NCBI GenBank assembly: GCA_029237695.1
Contig: CM055279.1
Coordinates: 58,229,530-58,293,529 of the forward strand
Length of the DNA: 64,000 bases
Source of the DNA: Conchocele bisecta
Lineage: Eukaryota; Mollusca; Bivalvia; Lucinida; Thyasiridae
Direction of reading: 5' to 3'
Position 1 is the first letter of the stretch. Each line of letters begins with the position of its first letter. Made by a program: the position numbers and the translations under genes. The notes beneath the pieces were generated by a model. The model was not told the DNA's origin and made no database searches. It saw only the letters and a program-made list of their open reading frames with translations. Positions 34,095-46,216 of this stretch are shown here, in pieces.

Positions 34095-34615
34095 CTGCCA
34101 GCAAACACACACATGGCTATAACTGGTTCATTGTTCGCACTGCCTGCCACCAAACACAAACATGGCTATAACTGGTTCATTGGTTCCCTCTGCCTGCCAC
34201 CAAACACACACATGGCTATAACTGGTTCATGGGTTCCCACTACCTGCCACCAAACACACACATGGCTATAACTGGTTCATTGGTTCCCACTACCTGCCAC
34301 CAAACACACACATGGCTATAACTGGTTCATGGGTTCCCACTACCTGCCACCAAACACACACATGGCTATAACTGGTTCATTGGTTCCCACTACCTGCCAC
34401 CAACACCAAACACAAACATGGCTATAACTGGTTCATTGGTTCCCACTGCCTGCCACCAAACACACACATGGCTATAACTGGTTCATTGGTTCCCACTACC
34501 TGCCACCAAACACAAACATGGTTATAACTGGTTCATTTGTTCCCACTACCTGCCACCAAATGCACACATGGCTATAACTGGTTCATTGGTTCCCACTGCC
34601 TGTCACCAAACACAT
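34095..34615. repeat. 50-bp minisatellite that includes the 3' splice site sequence
   Basis: About ten units of 50 bp ('ctgccaccaaacacacacat' then 'ggctataactggttcattgg'). On the minus strand each unit reads 'tgtgtgtgtttggtggcag', nearly the same as the true acceptor of the exon at 34094. The first unit directly touches the exon. Confidence 0.9.
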
Positions 34616-34812
34616 TGTGTTAACAAATCTCAATTGTGATATATATTCCATACATAAGATACATTGTATATGTTAAAAGAATATTTAGTATGATGGTGCC
34701 GAGACAGCTGAATAACAATGTAATGGGATACTTTGTTTTGTGAAATCACAAATTGATTGCCTTCCTCCAAACAATGGTGTGCGAGTATATCTGCTGGTGG
34801 CTGGTGCCGTAC

Positions 34813-34952
34813 CTGTTTCCGGGAGCACTTGGCTTCTCCTTCTCCTGGGAGGCACGACCACCACTGCCCCCAGTGCTGCCTCGACCCCAGCCTGCAAACC
34901 TCGCCGCCCCACCCCCGGGCCCCAGCTGGATGGACTGCTCATCCACCTGTTG
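34813..34952 (-). CDS. EIF4G: eIF4G exon: Gly/Ser-rich linker, first part
   Basis: Forty-six codons plus two bases, phase 0 at its start, after a TG-rich acceptor 'gtattgcag' and before AAACAG|GTACGG. The peptide QQVDEQSIQLGPGGGAARF, then AGWGRGSTGGSGGRASQEKEK and PSAPGN, corresponds to the vertebrate linker with 'WGKGSSGGSGAKPSD' just before 'NRFSAL'. It is disordered in relatives and forms part of the region between MIF4G and MA3, which contacts eIF3 and RNA. Match is strong in the WGRGSTGGSGG core and weak elsewhere. Confidence 0.9.
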
Positions 34953-34960
34953 CTGCAATA

Positions 34961-37860
34961 CACACACACACACACACATGGTCATGGCGACACACAACCT
35001 TTGTGCATGGCGACACACAACCTTTGTGCATGGCGACACATAATCTTAGTTCACAGTGACACACAACCTTAGTTCAGTGACACACAACCTTGACAACACA
35101 CATGATGACACACCAATTTTTTTCACGGTGACGAACAACCTTAGTCCACAGTGACACACAACCTTAGTTCATGGTGACACACAACCTTGACAACACACAA
35201 TCTTAGTTCATGACAACACATAACCTTAGTTCATGGTGACACACAATCTTTGTTCATGACAACACACAATATTAGTTCATAGTGACATACAATCATAGTT
35301 GATGACAACATACTATCTTACTTCACTGTGACACACAACCTTACTGCACTGTGACACACAATCTTACTTCACTGTGACACACAACCTTACTTCACTGGGA
35401 CACACAACATTACTTCACTGTGACACACAACCTTATTTCACTGTGACACAACCTTACTTCACTGTGACACACAATCTTACTTAACTGTGACACACAACCT
35501 AACTTCACTGTGACACACAACCTTACTTCACTGGGACACACAACCTTACTTCACTGTGACACACAACCTTACTTCACTGGGACACACAACCTTACTTAAC
35601 TGCGACACACAACCTTACTTCAGACACACAACCTTACTTCACTGGGACACACAACCTTACTTCACTGTGACACACAACCCGACTTCACTGACACACAACC
35701 TTACTTGACTGTGACACACAACCTTACTTGACTGGGTCACACAACCTTACTTCACTGTGACACACAACCTTACTTCATTGTGACACACAACCTTACTTCA
35801 TTGTGACACACAACCTTACTTCACTGGGACACACAACCTTACTTCACTGACACACAATCTTACTTCACTGGGACACACAACCTTACTTCACTGTGACACA
35901 CAATCTTACTTCACTGTGACACACAGCCTTACTTCACTGTGACACACTTACTTCATTGTGACACACAGCTTACTTCACTTGGACACACAATACTTCACTG
36001 GGACACTTACTTCATGTGACACATCTTACTTCACTGGGACACACAACCTTACTTCACTGTGACACACAGTCTTACTTCACTGGGACACACAATCTTACTT
36101 CACTGTGACACACAATCTTACTTCACTGTGACACACAGCCTTACTTCACTGTGACACACAACCTTACTTGACACAACTTGGGCTTCACTGACACACTTAC
36201 TTCACTGTGACACACAACCTTACTTCACTGGGACACACAGCCATAGTTCACGGTGATGCACAATCTTACTTCACTGTGACACACAGCCTTACTTCACTGG
36301 GACACACCTTACTTCACTGGGACACACAACCTTACTTCACTGGGACACACAACCTTACTTCACTGTGACACACAACCTTACTTCACTGGGACACACAACC
36401 TTACTTCACTGTGACACACAACCTTACTTCACTGTGACACACAATCTTACTTCACTGGGACACACAATCTTACTTCACTGTGACACACAATCTTACTTCA
36501 CTGTGACACACAATCTTACTTCACTGGGACACACAACCTTACTTCACTGTGACACACAATCTTACTTCACTGACACACATCCTTACTTCACTGTGACACA
36601 CAACCTTACTTCACTGTGACACACAGCCTTACTTCACTTGGGACACACAATCTTACTTCACTGGGACACACAACCTTACTTCACTGACACACAATCTTAC
36701 TTCACTGGGACACACAACCTTACTTCACTGTGACACACAATCTTACTTCACTGACACACAGCCTTACTTCACTGTGACACACAACTTACACACAGCCTTA
36801 CTTCACTGTGACACACAACCTTACTTCACTGTGACACACAGCCTTACTTCACTTGGACACACAATCTTACTTCACTGGGACACACAACCTTACTTCACTG
36901 TGACACACAGCCTTACTTCACTTGGACACACAATCTTACTTCACTGGGACACACAACCTTACTGCACTGTGACACACAACCTTACTTCACTGGGACACAC
37001 AACCTTACTTCACTGACACACAGCCATACTTCACTGTGACACACAACCTTACTTCACTGGGACACACAGCCATAGTTCACGGTGATGCACAATCTTACTT
37101 CACTGTGACACACAGCCTTACTTCACTGGGACACACAACCTTACTTCACTGGGACACACAACCTTACTTCACTGGGACACACAACCTTACTTCACTGGGA
37201 CACACAGCCATAGTTCACGGTGATGCACAATCTTAGTTCAAAGTGACAGTCTTAGTTTATGACACTCTTTAGTTGATAGTGACATATAATGATCGTTCAT
37301 GACAACACACTGTTAGTTCATAGCAACACATAATCTTAGCTCATAGTGACATACAATCAATGGTTCATGGCAACAAACTCATAGTTCATGACAACACACA
37401 ATCTTAGTTCATGGGCATACACAATCTTAATTCATGACAATACACAATCTTAGTTCACAGTGACATACAACCTTAGTTCATGGTGACACACAATTGTAAT
37501 TCATTGTAACACACAATTTTAGTTCATGACAACACACAATCTTAGTTCATAACAACACACAATCTTAATTCACAGTGACACACAATCTTAGTTCACGGTG
37601 ACATACAACCTTAGTTCATGGTGACACAATTGTAGTTGATTGTAACACACAATCTTAGTTCATTATAACACACAATCTTAAGTTTATTGTAACGCACAAT
37701 CTTAGTTCACGGTGTCACACAATCTTAGTTCACGGTGTCGCACAATCTTAGTTCACGGTGACATACAACCGGAGTTAACGGTGACATACAACCTTAGTTC
37801 ACGGTGTCACACGATCTTAGTTCACGGTTCACGGTGTCACACAATCTTAGTTCATCAAAC
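34961..37860. repeat. 23-bp minisatellite (GACACACAACCTTACTTCACTGT), 2.9 kb
   Basis: The array starts about 9 bp from the acceptor of the exon at 34952. From about 35330 to 37240 it is regular; both edges (34961-35330, 37240-37860) contain diverged units with 'cttagttcatgacaacacac'. Because 23 is not a multiple of 3, the repeat peptide cycles through all three frames over 69 bp. It is not coding. Confidence 0.95.
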
Positions 37861-37934
37861 ACACAATTGAAGTTCATGACAAGACAATCTTCGTAACACA
37901 CTTTATTTATTTCATGGGGACACAGATAACTCAC

Positions 37935-38044
37935 CACCTTGGAGAACTTCATCTTGGAGGGGTCGATGGAGCGGTCCACCTTCAGGGAGGTACGCTGGCC
38001 CACCGTGTTCCAGCCGTCCTGGCTGCCTGGTGGACCACGCCGAC
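37935..38044 (-). CDS. EIF4G: eIF4G exon: linker with WNTV motif
   Basis: Two bases completing a split Gly codon and 36 codons, from acceptor 'gtgttgcag' to GTG|GTGAGT. The peptide RRGPPGSQDGWNTVGQ, then RTSLKVDRSIDPSKMKF, matches the vertebrate order 'RRGGPPG', '[20 protein letters not shown]'. The WNTV block and the following 'IDPSK' are the anchors. The segment follows MIF4G and is probably disordered. Confidence 0.93.
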
Positions 38045-39589
38045 CTGCAACACCAGGGGAAGAAAATTCTACTCATATTGACAAGTGACATTTCCGGTCG
38101 GGCGAGTAGAATATCCATTTTGGTCATCAGACCGGACGAGTGACAATTTACAGTTTTGGCGAACGAAAATATCTATCGGTCACATAATGTGTTTAATATA
38201 GTCACGATAGTAAAGATACCGGATTTTCTGTGAAGGCTCGTCATTGTCTAATTCTAAGGGAGATAATTAACAGTACTAGCCCTGTGTCTATGCTAACGGA
38301 CACACCGATGCTGCGACTGATTTGGTCTTTGGCCGAAATAACCAACAACACATTGAGGTTTACATTTATTATAAATGCGCGCGGAGACAATGATAAATAC
38401 TATAACGCATCTTTTTTATTATGATAGATCTGAACTTTATTTTGATTTAGTAAAAAATACTGATTATTGTCCGAAAATCGCTTCATATATTGTTCGGTGA
38501 CCCGTGTTTCCATCGGGGATAGTTTAGATATTTTTAGTTGTCGTGTCGTAGTAAATGTAATCCTCGGATTGTCGGTGTCGCGTTATTCGATAATGTTCGT
38601 ATGTTTCCGGTCGAGAAGACAATACGAGTATGGAATATTCCGAAAGTTGCACAATATTAATGTAATCCGTCGTCTGCAAGATAAACAAACATATCGGACA
38701 TAATACATTTTTTCCAAGGTGAGAAACGAAAGAGGATACCTCGTTTCGTGAAAAACGAAAACTCAATGATGAAACAAAAAGAAAACGACTTCTGAGGGTA
38801 GAATGGCTAACCGCTTACAAGTGAGCTGAAGTAGAAAATAGCAAACTTTACTGCAAAAGTTGTCAGATAAGGATTCAACGTCAAGGGCATAAAAGAAAAC
38901 TATAGATAAGAAACACTAAAATATATCGATAAGAGTTACCTGGAAATACATTTCTCAACAAATACTTCCATCAAGTTAGTCCATGATCACAGAGTATAAT
39001 ATAGGCCTATTGACTTGTCCTGCATATATGGCTATACAAAAAAACAATGATGTATATATATTGTTAACTTATGCAGGACGAGTGACACTTGGAACAGGAC
39101 GAGTGGAAATTCTTGTGTACTTGTCCTGCAGGACAAGGGAGAAAATTGAAAATGTTATTGACGTAATCAAACGTATGACGTTAGTCATGTCTGAATGATG
39201 CACGGGATGGGTTAAAACTGAAAAGTGGGAATGAATGCAAGTTTCACAGTACGTCGGCGCTACGACGGGATAAACACCATTTGCAAGCTAGTACCAATTT
39301 CTATTTGTGTTTCATAGTCGAAATATCCTACAGCTGCTTTGTAGGTCAAAATGGTACAATTCAAAATCGGGACCAGTTCTAACAAGTCCTGTCAAAATTT
39401 GACACTGTCAACAGAAATGTTGAAAACAATGATATCTAAGTAATAAAGAGGTTATTACCTGGCATCCATCGGTAACTTGATATCAGCCTTCGACCTTCGG
39501 TCTCGGGCTGATATCAAGTTACCTCGGGCCGATACCAAGGTTGATATCAAACTAGTCAGATAATAAAGTCTAAATATACTGCCTGTAAT

Positions 39590-40200
39590 AACACCGATAT
39601 ACACCCGCAACAACACCCAATATACTGCCGATAACATCCGATATACTGCTGGTAGCAAAACCAGATACATGCCGATAATAACATCGATATACCGCCAGTA
39701 ATAACATCTGATATACTGCCATTAATAACACCAGATATACTGCCATTAATAACATCCGATATACTGCCATTAATAACACCAGATATACTGCCATTAATAA
39801 CATCCGATATATGCCTGTAACACCCAATATACGCTAGTACATGTAACAACACCCAACATACGCCGGTAACAACACCCGATATACGCCGATAACAACACCT
39901 GATATACCGCCAGTAATAACACCCGATATACCGCCAGTAATAACACCCGATATACTGTCAGTAATAACACCCGACATACCGCCAATAAGAACACCAGATA
40001 TATTGCCATTAATAACACCCGATATATGCCGGTAACACCCAATATATGCTAGTAACAACACTCAACATACGCCGATAACACCACCCGATAACAGAACCCT
40101 ATATATGCTGATACTAACAACCGATATACGGCGGTAATAACACCAGACATGCATGCACCGGTAATAACACCCGATATACGCCAGTAATAACACCCCGATA
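39590..40200. repeat. 24-bp minisatellite (AACACCCGATATACYGCC type)
   Basis: Units such as 'taacacccgatataccgcc' at a mostly 24-bp spacing. It keeps ORFs open because 24 is a multiple of three; the predicted repeat peptides are not considered real. Confidence 0.9.
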
Positions 40201-41029
40201 TATGGAGACATTGTGTGACCCCATAATTTTTTAAATGTCCCCACATTTTTTTACCCATGGGGTCATTGGCCCCATGTCTCCGATTTCTTGGCAGAACACT
40301 GCCGATGTATGCAGATACCAACACCCAAAATAATGATGCCGGTAATAACATCCATTGTCATACAGCAGATAAGTTTCTCGGCTTTTGATTGGCTAGCTTG
40401 CCTAGTCATATATATTATATGACCTGCCAAGGCCGTCGGACATAAGAGGAATTGTGATTCCCCTCCGGCGCCTCGCGTCCAATGAAGACACATTTTGCAA
40501 GCGTCTAGCGATTGAGAATTGTATTCCTCACTAAACACAATAAAACCCCGAATTGATCAATAAAAGTAACAAATTGTACACTCAAAACCAGTCTTTATTG
40601 TTTATTTTTCCATAAATATTCTTCGCTTATCAAAATATGAGCGAAAAATTAGCCAAACTGTCCCGTTTAATGTTTTCAAATCTCAACACACTTGGCTTCG
40701 TGACACGGCTATATTTAGGTCACAAACAATGGGTTCCACACACGAAACACGGCATAGCAATGACAGCGAATGTTTGGGAACCAGTCGCATTCTTGTAGAG
40801 GCGCCAAAGGGAGAGCAGATCGATAGAGCAGTGGAATATAAATTAAATTACACGATATAATAAAATTTTCATAAAGTCGTTTTCGATGGATTTCTTACTC
40901 CACATTGTTTTCGTTTAATAAAAAAAAAAAATGTTCATTTACGCGTTTATATTAAGATATTTTTATCGCCTCGGGTGAACATACCTCCAGACGGGCAATA
41001 TTACACCATATAGCCTGTGTAGAATCACA

Positions 41030-41690
41030 TTTTATACTGGTAATAACACAATATACGCCGGTAATAACACCCAATATACGCCGGTAACAATGCCCAATAT
41101 ATGCCGGAAACAACACCCAATATATGCCGGTAACAACACCCAATATACGCCGTTAACAACACCCAATATACACTGGTAACAACACCCAATATACGCCGGT
41201 AACAACACCCAATATATGCCATTAACAACACCCAATATACACCGTTAACAACACCCAATATACGCCAGTAACAACACCCAATATACGCCGGTAACACCCA
41301 ATATATGCCGGTAACAACACCCAATATACGTCAGTAACAACGCCCAATATACGCCGGTAACAATGCCCAATATACACGGGTAACAACGCCCAATATACGT
41401 GGGTAACACCCAATATACGCCGGTAACAACACCCAATATATGCCGGTAACAATACCCAATATACACCGGTAACAACACCCAATATACGGCGGTAACAACA
41501 CCCAATATACGCCGGTAACAACACCCAATATACACCGGTAACAACACCCAATATAAACCGGTAACAACACCCAATATACGCCGGTAACAACACCCAATAT
41601 ACACCAGTAACACCCAATATACGCCGGTAACAACGCCCAATATATGCCGGTAACAACACTCTATATACGCCGGTAACAACATCCAAGGGT
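41030..41690. repeat. 23-bp minisatellite (GTAACAACACCCAATATACGCCG)
   Basis: Units such as 'aacacccaatatacgccgg' at 23-bp spacing, ending about 8 bp from the exon donor at 41698. Its core is nearly the same as the array at 39590-40200, so both derive from one ancestral unit. Confidence 0.92.
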
Positions 41691-41697
41691 TACGTAC

Positions 41698-41851
41698 CTG
41701 CGCCCCCTCCAGGCTGGCGGGGCTGGTTGCGCTGCTGTACGAGGGCCTGCTGGGTACTGAGCGCCCGCTCCTGGGCTTCCTGGGCGACGTCCTTGTGTAT
41801 CTGCTCGATCGTCTTCGGGTTGTTGTCCGCCCGCCGCGGCACCCACTTGCT
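41698..41851 (-). CDS. EIF4G: eIF4G exon: end of MIF4G region (WVPRR motif)
   Basis: Fifty-one codons plus one base, phase 0 at its start; acceptor 'gctgtgacag', donor GCAG|GTACGT. The peptide SKWVPRRADNNPKTIEQIHK, then DVAQEAQERALSTQQALVQQ and a Gln/Arg/Pro tail, follows the vertebrate sequence '[22 protein letters not shown]'. It continues directly from the last MIF4G helix in the next upstream exon. The WVPRR..PKTI.QIHK block is among the best conserved parts of eIF4G. Confidence 0.96.
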
Positions 41852-42029
41852 CTGTCACAGCGGGAGAGACACAGTTATATAGCACATCAGACTGTTTATA
41901 TTTCTGTCACAGCGGGGAAAAACAGTTACATGGCACATCAGACTGTTTATATTTCAGTCACAGTGGGGGAGACAGTTATACAATTACAGGCTGTATGGCA
42001 CATCAGACTGTTTATATTTCTGTCACAGC

Positions 42030-42190
42030 ATGTGTAGATCTTGATCAGCCTGTGTATCCGCAGTATCAGGATCTGCACTGTCCGACATTCCATCAATGAA
42101 ACAGCCAACATGCTTCTAACAAACAATATAGATTATTCGGCTACAAGAGTGCAATATTTGATCAGGAGCTACACTGGTCACAGCTACATT
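42030..42190. repeat. Dispersed repeat with intact (empty) insertion site
   Basis: The sequence 'gatcagcctgtgtatccgca', 'caggatctgcactgtcc', 'acatgcttctaa' and 'ttgatcaggagctacactgg' parallels 57280-57397 joined to 59027 onward. Here the site 'tacact' occurs once and is uninterrupted. Confidence 0.75.
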
Positions 42191-42354
42191 TATATAATAT
42201 ATTGCAGAAATCAATTAATGCCAGTCTCCAAACATAACATTTCACTCTTTTCTCAATTCGAAGCCTGGAGGCATGGTAGATTAATACCCGAGAATTAATA
42301 TTTGGGCTCAGTCTATTAGTTGAGCCTGTGGGCAAGTTGGGTCGACAGTATATT

Positions 42355-44680
42355 AGTGGAGCCTGGTTGGCAGTCGGGTGGACGTGTAGAGAGGCCATGG
42401 TGAGAGTGGGCCGTGTGTAGGGAGGCGGGAGGCCAGTGGGCCGTTGTTGGGGTAGGGTATGGGATGGTGAGGACCGTGGGCCGGTGTAGGGAGGCCATGG
42501 TGAGAGTGGGCCGTGTGAGGCCATGTGGAGAGTGGGCACGTGTAGGTAGGCCATGGTAGAGAGTGTGTGTGTAGGGAGGCCATGGTCCGTGTAGAGTCCA
42601 GGGTGAGAGTGGGCCGTGTAGGGAGGTTCCATGGTGAGATGTGGGAGGGGCCATGGGAGAGTTGCCGTGTAGGGAGGCCATGGTGAGAGTGGGCCGTGTA
42701 GGGAGGCCATGGTGAGTGGGCCGTGTAGGGGAGGCCATGGGTGAGAGTGGCCGTGTGGGTGGTGAGATGGCTGGTGTGAGAGTGGGCGTGTAGGGAGGCC
42801 ATGGGAGTGTCGTGTAGCAGAGGATGGGTGAGAGGGTGGGCCGTGTAGGAGGCCCCATGGGAGAGGGTGGGCCATGGTGAGAGTGGGCCGTGTAGGGAGG
42901 CAGGTGAGTGGGCCGTGTGGGTTTTTGGTTATGGTGAGAGTAGTGGGCCGTGTAGGTGGAGTGGGCCGTGTAGGGACGGGCCATGGTGAGAGTTGGGCGT
43001 GTAGTAGGGTGAGGTCATGGTGAGAGTGGGCCGTGTAGGGAGGTCCATGGTGAGAGTTGGGCCGTGTAGGGAGGCCAGGTGGCGAGTGCCTGGTGTAGGG
43101 AGGCATGGTGAGAGTGGGCCGTGTAGGGAGGTCCATGGTGAGAGTGGGCCGTGTAGGGAGGCCATGGTGAGAGTGGGGTGTAGGGAGGGAGGCCATGGTG
43201 AGATTTGTTGGGCCTGTGTAGGGAGGTCATGGGTGAGGGAGGTTGGCCGTGTAGGGAGGCCATGTGAGGAGTTTGGTCGTGTAGAGGCCATGGTGGACGG
43301 GAGGTGGGCGTGTAGGGAGGCCATGGAGGAGAGAGTGGGGCCGTGGGTAGGGAATGGGCAGGGTGAGAGGGTGGGCCGTGTAGGGAGGCCATGGTGAGAG
43401 TGGGCCGTGTGGGTCGGGAGGCCGTGTGGGAGAGGTGGGACGTGGGGGTTTTTGGAGGGTGGAGGGTCCATGGTGAGAGTGGGCCGTGTGGGAGGCCTGG
43501 TGAGGTGGGGCCGTGTGGGTTAGGGAGGTCATGGAGAGGTGGGCCGTTGTAGGGAGGTCATGGTGGGAGAAGTTGGCCGTGTAGGGGAGGCCATGGTGAG
43601 AGTGGGCTGTGTAGGGAGGCCATGGCCATGGTTGAGAGTGGGTTGAATGGTTTGTAGGGAGGCCACGGAGAGAGTGGGCCGTGTAGGGAGGCCATGGTGA
43701 GAGTGGGCCGTGTAGGGAGGTCATGGTGAGAGTGGGCCGTGTAGGGAGGCCATGGTGAGAGTGGGCCGTGTAGGGAGGCCATGGTGAGAGTGGGCTGTGT
43801 AGGGAGGCCATGGTGAGAGTGGGCCATGTAGGGAGGCCATGGTGAGAGTGGGCCGTGTAGGGAGGTCATGGCGAGAGTGGGCCGTGTAGGGAGGCCATGG
43901 AGAGAGTGGGCCGTGTAGAGGCCATGGTGAGAGTGGGCCGTGTAGGGAGGTCATGGTGAGAGTTGGCCGTGTAGGGAGGTCATGGTGAGAGTGGGCCGTG
44001 TAGGGAGGGCATGGAGAGAGTGGGCCGTGTAGAGGCCATGGTGAGAGTGGGCCGTGTAGGGAGGTCATGGTGAGAGTGGGCCGTGTAGGGAGGTCATGGT
44101 GAGAGTTGGCCGTGTAGGGAGGCCATGGTGAGAGTGGGCCGTGTAGGGAGGTCATGGTGAGAGTTGGCCGTGTATGGAGGCCATGGTGAGAGTGGGCTGT
44201 GTAGGGAGGCCATGGTGAGAGTGGGCCGTGTAGGGAGGCCATGGTGAGAGTGGGCCGTGTAGGGAGGCCATGGTGAGAGTGGGCTGTGTAGGGAGGCCAG
44301 TGGGCTGTGTAGGGAGGCCAGTGGGCCGTGTAGGGAGGTCATGGTGAGAGTTGGCCGTGTAGGAAGGCCATGGTGAGAGTGGGCCGTGTAGGGAGGCCAT
44401 GATGAGAGTGGGCCGTGTAGGGAGGCCATGGTGAGAGTGGGCCGTGGAGGGAGGCCATGGCGAGAGTGGGCCGTGTAGGGAGGCCATGGAGAGTGGGCCG
44501 TGGAGGGAGGCCATGGTGAGAGTGGGCCATGTAGGGAGGCCATGGTGAGAGTGGGCCATGTAGGGAGGCCATGGAGAGAGTGGGCCGTGGAGGGAGGCCA
44601 TGGTGAGAGTGGGCCGTGGAGGGAGGCCATGGTGAGAGTGGGCCGTGTAGGGAGGCCATGGTGAGAGTGGGCCGAGCGAT
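42355..44680. repeat. 30-bp minisatellite (GGCCATGGTGAGAGTGGGCCGTGTAGGGAG)
   Basis: The array is regular from about 43600 to 44680 and heavily disturbed by single-base gains and losses from 42355 to 43600. It ends about 25 bp from the exon donor at 44705. Since 30 is a multiple of 3, long Pro/His/Ser/Thr ORFs appear on the minus strand (up to 344 codons); they are by-products. Confidence 0.93.
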
Positions 44681-44704
44681 GTAGAGAGTAGAGTGACGAC
44701 TTAC

Positions 44705-44809
44705 TGCGCGCAGTTCGATACAATCCTGCAGCATGAAACGGACACGCGACGACAGTTTCTTCTCGTTGACAATCTTGCCCATCTGTGTGAAGTACTGGTC
44801 CATCCGTAT
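44705..44809 (-). CDS. EIF4G: eIF4G exon: last helices of MIF4G domain
   Basis: Thirty-five codons, phase 0 at both ends; acceptor 'gtttgtag', donor GCGCA|GTAAGT. The peptide [18 protein letters not shown], then [17 protein letters not shown], aligns with vertebrate 'PRMDQYFNQMEKIIKEKK' and 'TSSRIRFMLQDVLDLR'. MIF4G is the central HEAT domain of eIF4G that binds eIF4A and RNA. The S-S-R-[VI]-R-F-M-L-Q-D block is diagnostic of eIF4G1/3 type proteins. Confidence 0.97.
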
Positions 44810-44949
44810 CTACAAACACCGACCAACACCACGTAACATTGGCATCTCGCACAACACACACTGTTACAGTAATCCTTTATTTGGACTCGTTCAGTAATCA
44901 TATGAAACAAACTATGTGTTTATATACCAAATCTGTGATTTTCAAGTTA

Positions 44950-45070
44950 GAAATGTACAGAAATTGGGATACTTTCTGTAAATGACATCGCAAGTCGACA
45001 AAATTTTCATAGCAAATCCACATTTGCACTGAACAATTTGTCAACTTTTAATGTCATTAACGGTAAATAA
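44950..45070. repeat. Old dispersed repeat, copy 3
   Basis: Shares 'ctttctgtaaatgacatcg' and 'atagcaaatccacatttgc' with 560-720 and 975-1105. The rest of 44810-45567 is AT-rich with no supported feature. Confidence 0.5.
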
Positions 45071-45567
45071 TTTTACGAGATATCGCACATATAAGTACAA
45101 AATCACATTGCTTTTCTCACGTGGAATATGTAATATGTGAAAACTATTGACAAATACTGTAGATACTAATGCGACAGCTCCTAATGAAATGGATCATCTG
45201 AATCTTCAGTGTTTGCAAATTTCGGCTTTATCATCAATATTCGTAGCAAGTCGTCTATAATAGTGAACACTGAGAATTAGCAGGCTGGTAAAGTTATATA
45301 TTGGTAGCTACGAAGAAATTACAAGTTTTGTAACTGCGATGCAGTCACTGATGGTTTTAGTAAACGTATCACTGGCGGTTATTGCAAATAATCATGCAGT
45401 CAATATTTTCAAGTAGTCGGCAAAATACACAAATGATATTTTGGGAAGTTACGATGATTATATGTGATAGTTTGACAGTACAATTGATGACTGATGGGAA
45501 CGTGCTGTGCGACTACCTTCAGCCATGTTTAGCCGAGTGTTGAGCTGACCGGGAGTGAGCGCCCTAC

Positions 45568-45724
45568 CTTGGCCTTATCTGTCTCCAGCTCCTTGCCGAT
45601 GGTGGTGAGGAGACGACATAAACACTCCAGGTTCTCGGGGTCTTTTGAACGCAACAGTTTGAACACACAGTCATGCATAATATTCTCTGTCAACATTTTT
45701 AATTTGAATAATTCACCAATAAAC
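45568..45724 (-). CDS. EIF4G: eIF4G exon: MIF4G core ([13 protein letters not shown])
   Basis: One base completing an AG|G arginine codon plus 52 codons; acceptor 'cttctttttcag', donor AAG|GTAGGG. The peptide [19 protein letters not shown], then [17 protein letters not shown] and [16 protein letters not shown], is nearly the same as vertebrate eIF4G1. This is the most conserved stretch of the MIF4G domain, with the [13 protein letters not shown] helix that helps hold eIF4A. It excludes eIF4G2/DAP5 and other MIF4G proteins with reasonable certainty. Confidence 0.98.
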
Positions 45725-45827
45725 CTGAAAAAGAAGAGATGTAAGAAAGTCAATGAGGTTTCAGTACATGTATAGGTTCAGCACAGGCTATATACAACAA
45801 GGTAAATGTCATTTTTTTTGTGTTTTT

Positions 45828-46216
45828 TTTCGGTGTTTAACGGCCTATCAACAGCTAAGGTCATGTAAGGCCGGGCAAACAGGTTCAATCCCGTTTTAAC
45901 CTGCTGCATTGGGGGGAAAATCCCAAAATCAGAACGGAATATTTACATCGAGATACAACATATTCAGCCCTGAAATTGGAATAACCTGACCTGATGCCAG
46001 GTCCATACCGCACCAAAGTCACTTGGCCCCTTCCCCTATTTAAAAGTAATACCAGTAGGATTACTCTTATAAGGGGTATAACCAGATTCAACTGTCACAT
46101 ACAAAATTACAAAATGCCAGACGTATGTGAGGGCCAAACCAGGTCTCCAGTCGGGATTCCGGTAAGGATGAACCCCGATCGTTAAATTACCCATCGCGTG
46201 CTCCCACCTGCCACCC
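45828..46216. repeat. SINE-like dispersed repeat, copy D
   Basis: Contains 'gtttaacggcctatcaacag', 'taaggtcatgtaaggccgg', 'aatcagaacggaatatttac', 'gagggccaaaccaggtctcc' and 'ccacccac'. Close to 15460-15855. Confidence 0.75.

Larger units (their letters stand above)
38045..41697 (-). other. eIF4G intron with two related minisatellites
   Basis: 38045-39590 has degenerate motifs such as 'gacaagtgac' and 'gacgagtgac' near 38080-38145 and 39010-39140, possibly the ends of a decayed DNA transposon, but no boundary could be fixed. Two minisatellites (39590-40200, 41030-41690) bracket a unique AT-rich stretch (40260-41029). Confidence 0.65.
41852..44704 (-). other. eIF4G intron filled by a 30-bp minisatellite
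   Basis: 41870-42030 holds three imperfect units with 'agcacatcagactgtttata'. 42030-42190 is a dispersed repeat that preserves an empty transposon site. 42355-44680 is the minisatellite. Confidence 0.8.

Noticed and set aside
37912..38127. Second reading frame over the eIF4G linker exon
   Set aside because: The homologous frame (WNTV motif) is different; this one only overlaps it.
38056..39160. Possible decayed DNA transposon with 'gacgagtgac' motifs
   Set aside because: No matching ends or target duplication could be found, so it is not listed as an element.
42162..43196. Pro/His/Ser/Thr-rich ORF of 344 codons on the minus strand (and neighbours to 44861)
   Set aside because: It is the translation of the 30-bp minisatellite, open because the unit is a multiple of three. 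Other frames are equally open and the array lies within an eIF4G intron.
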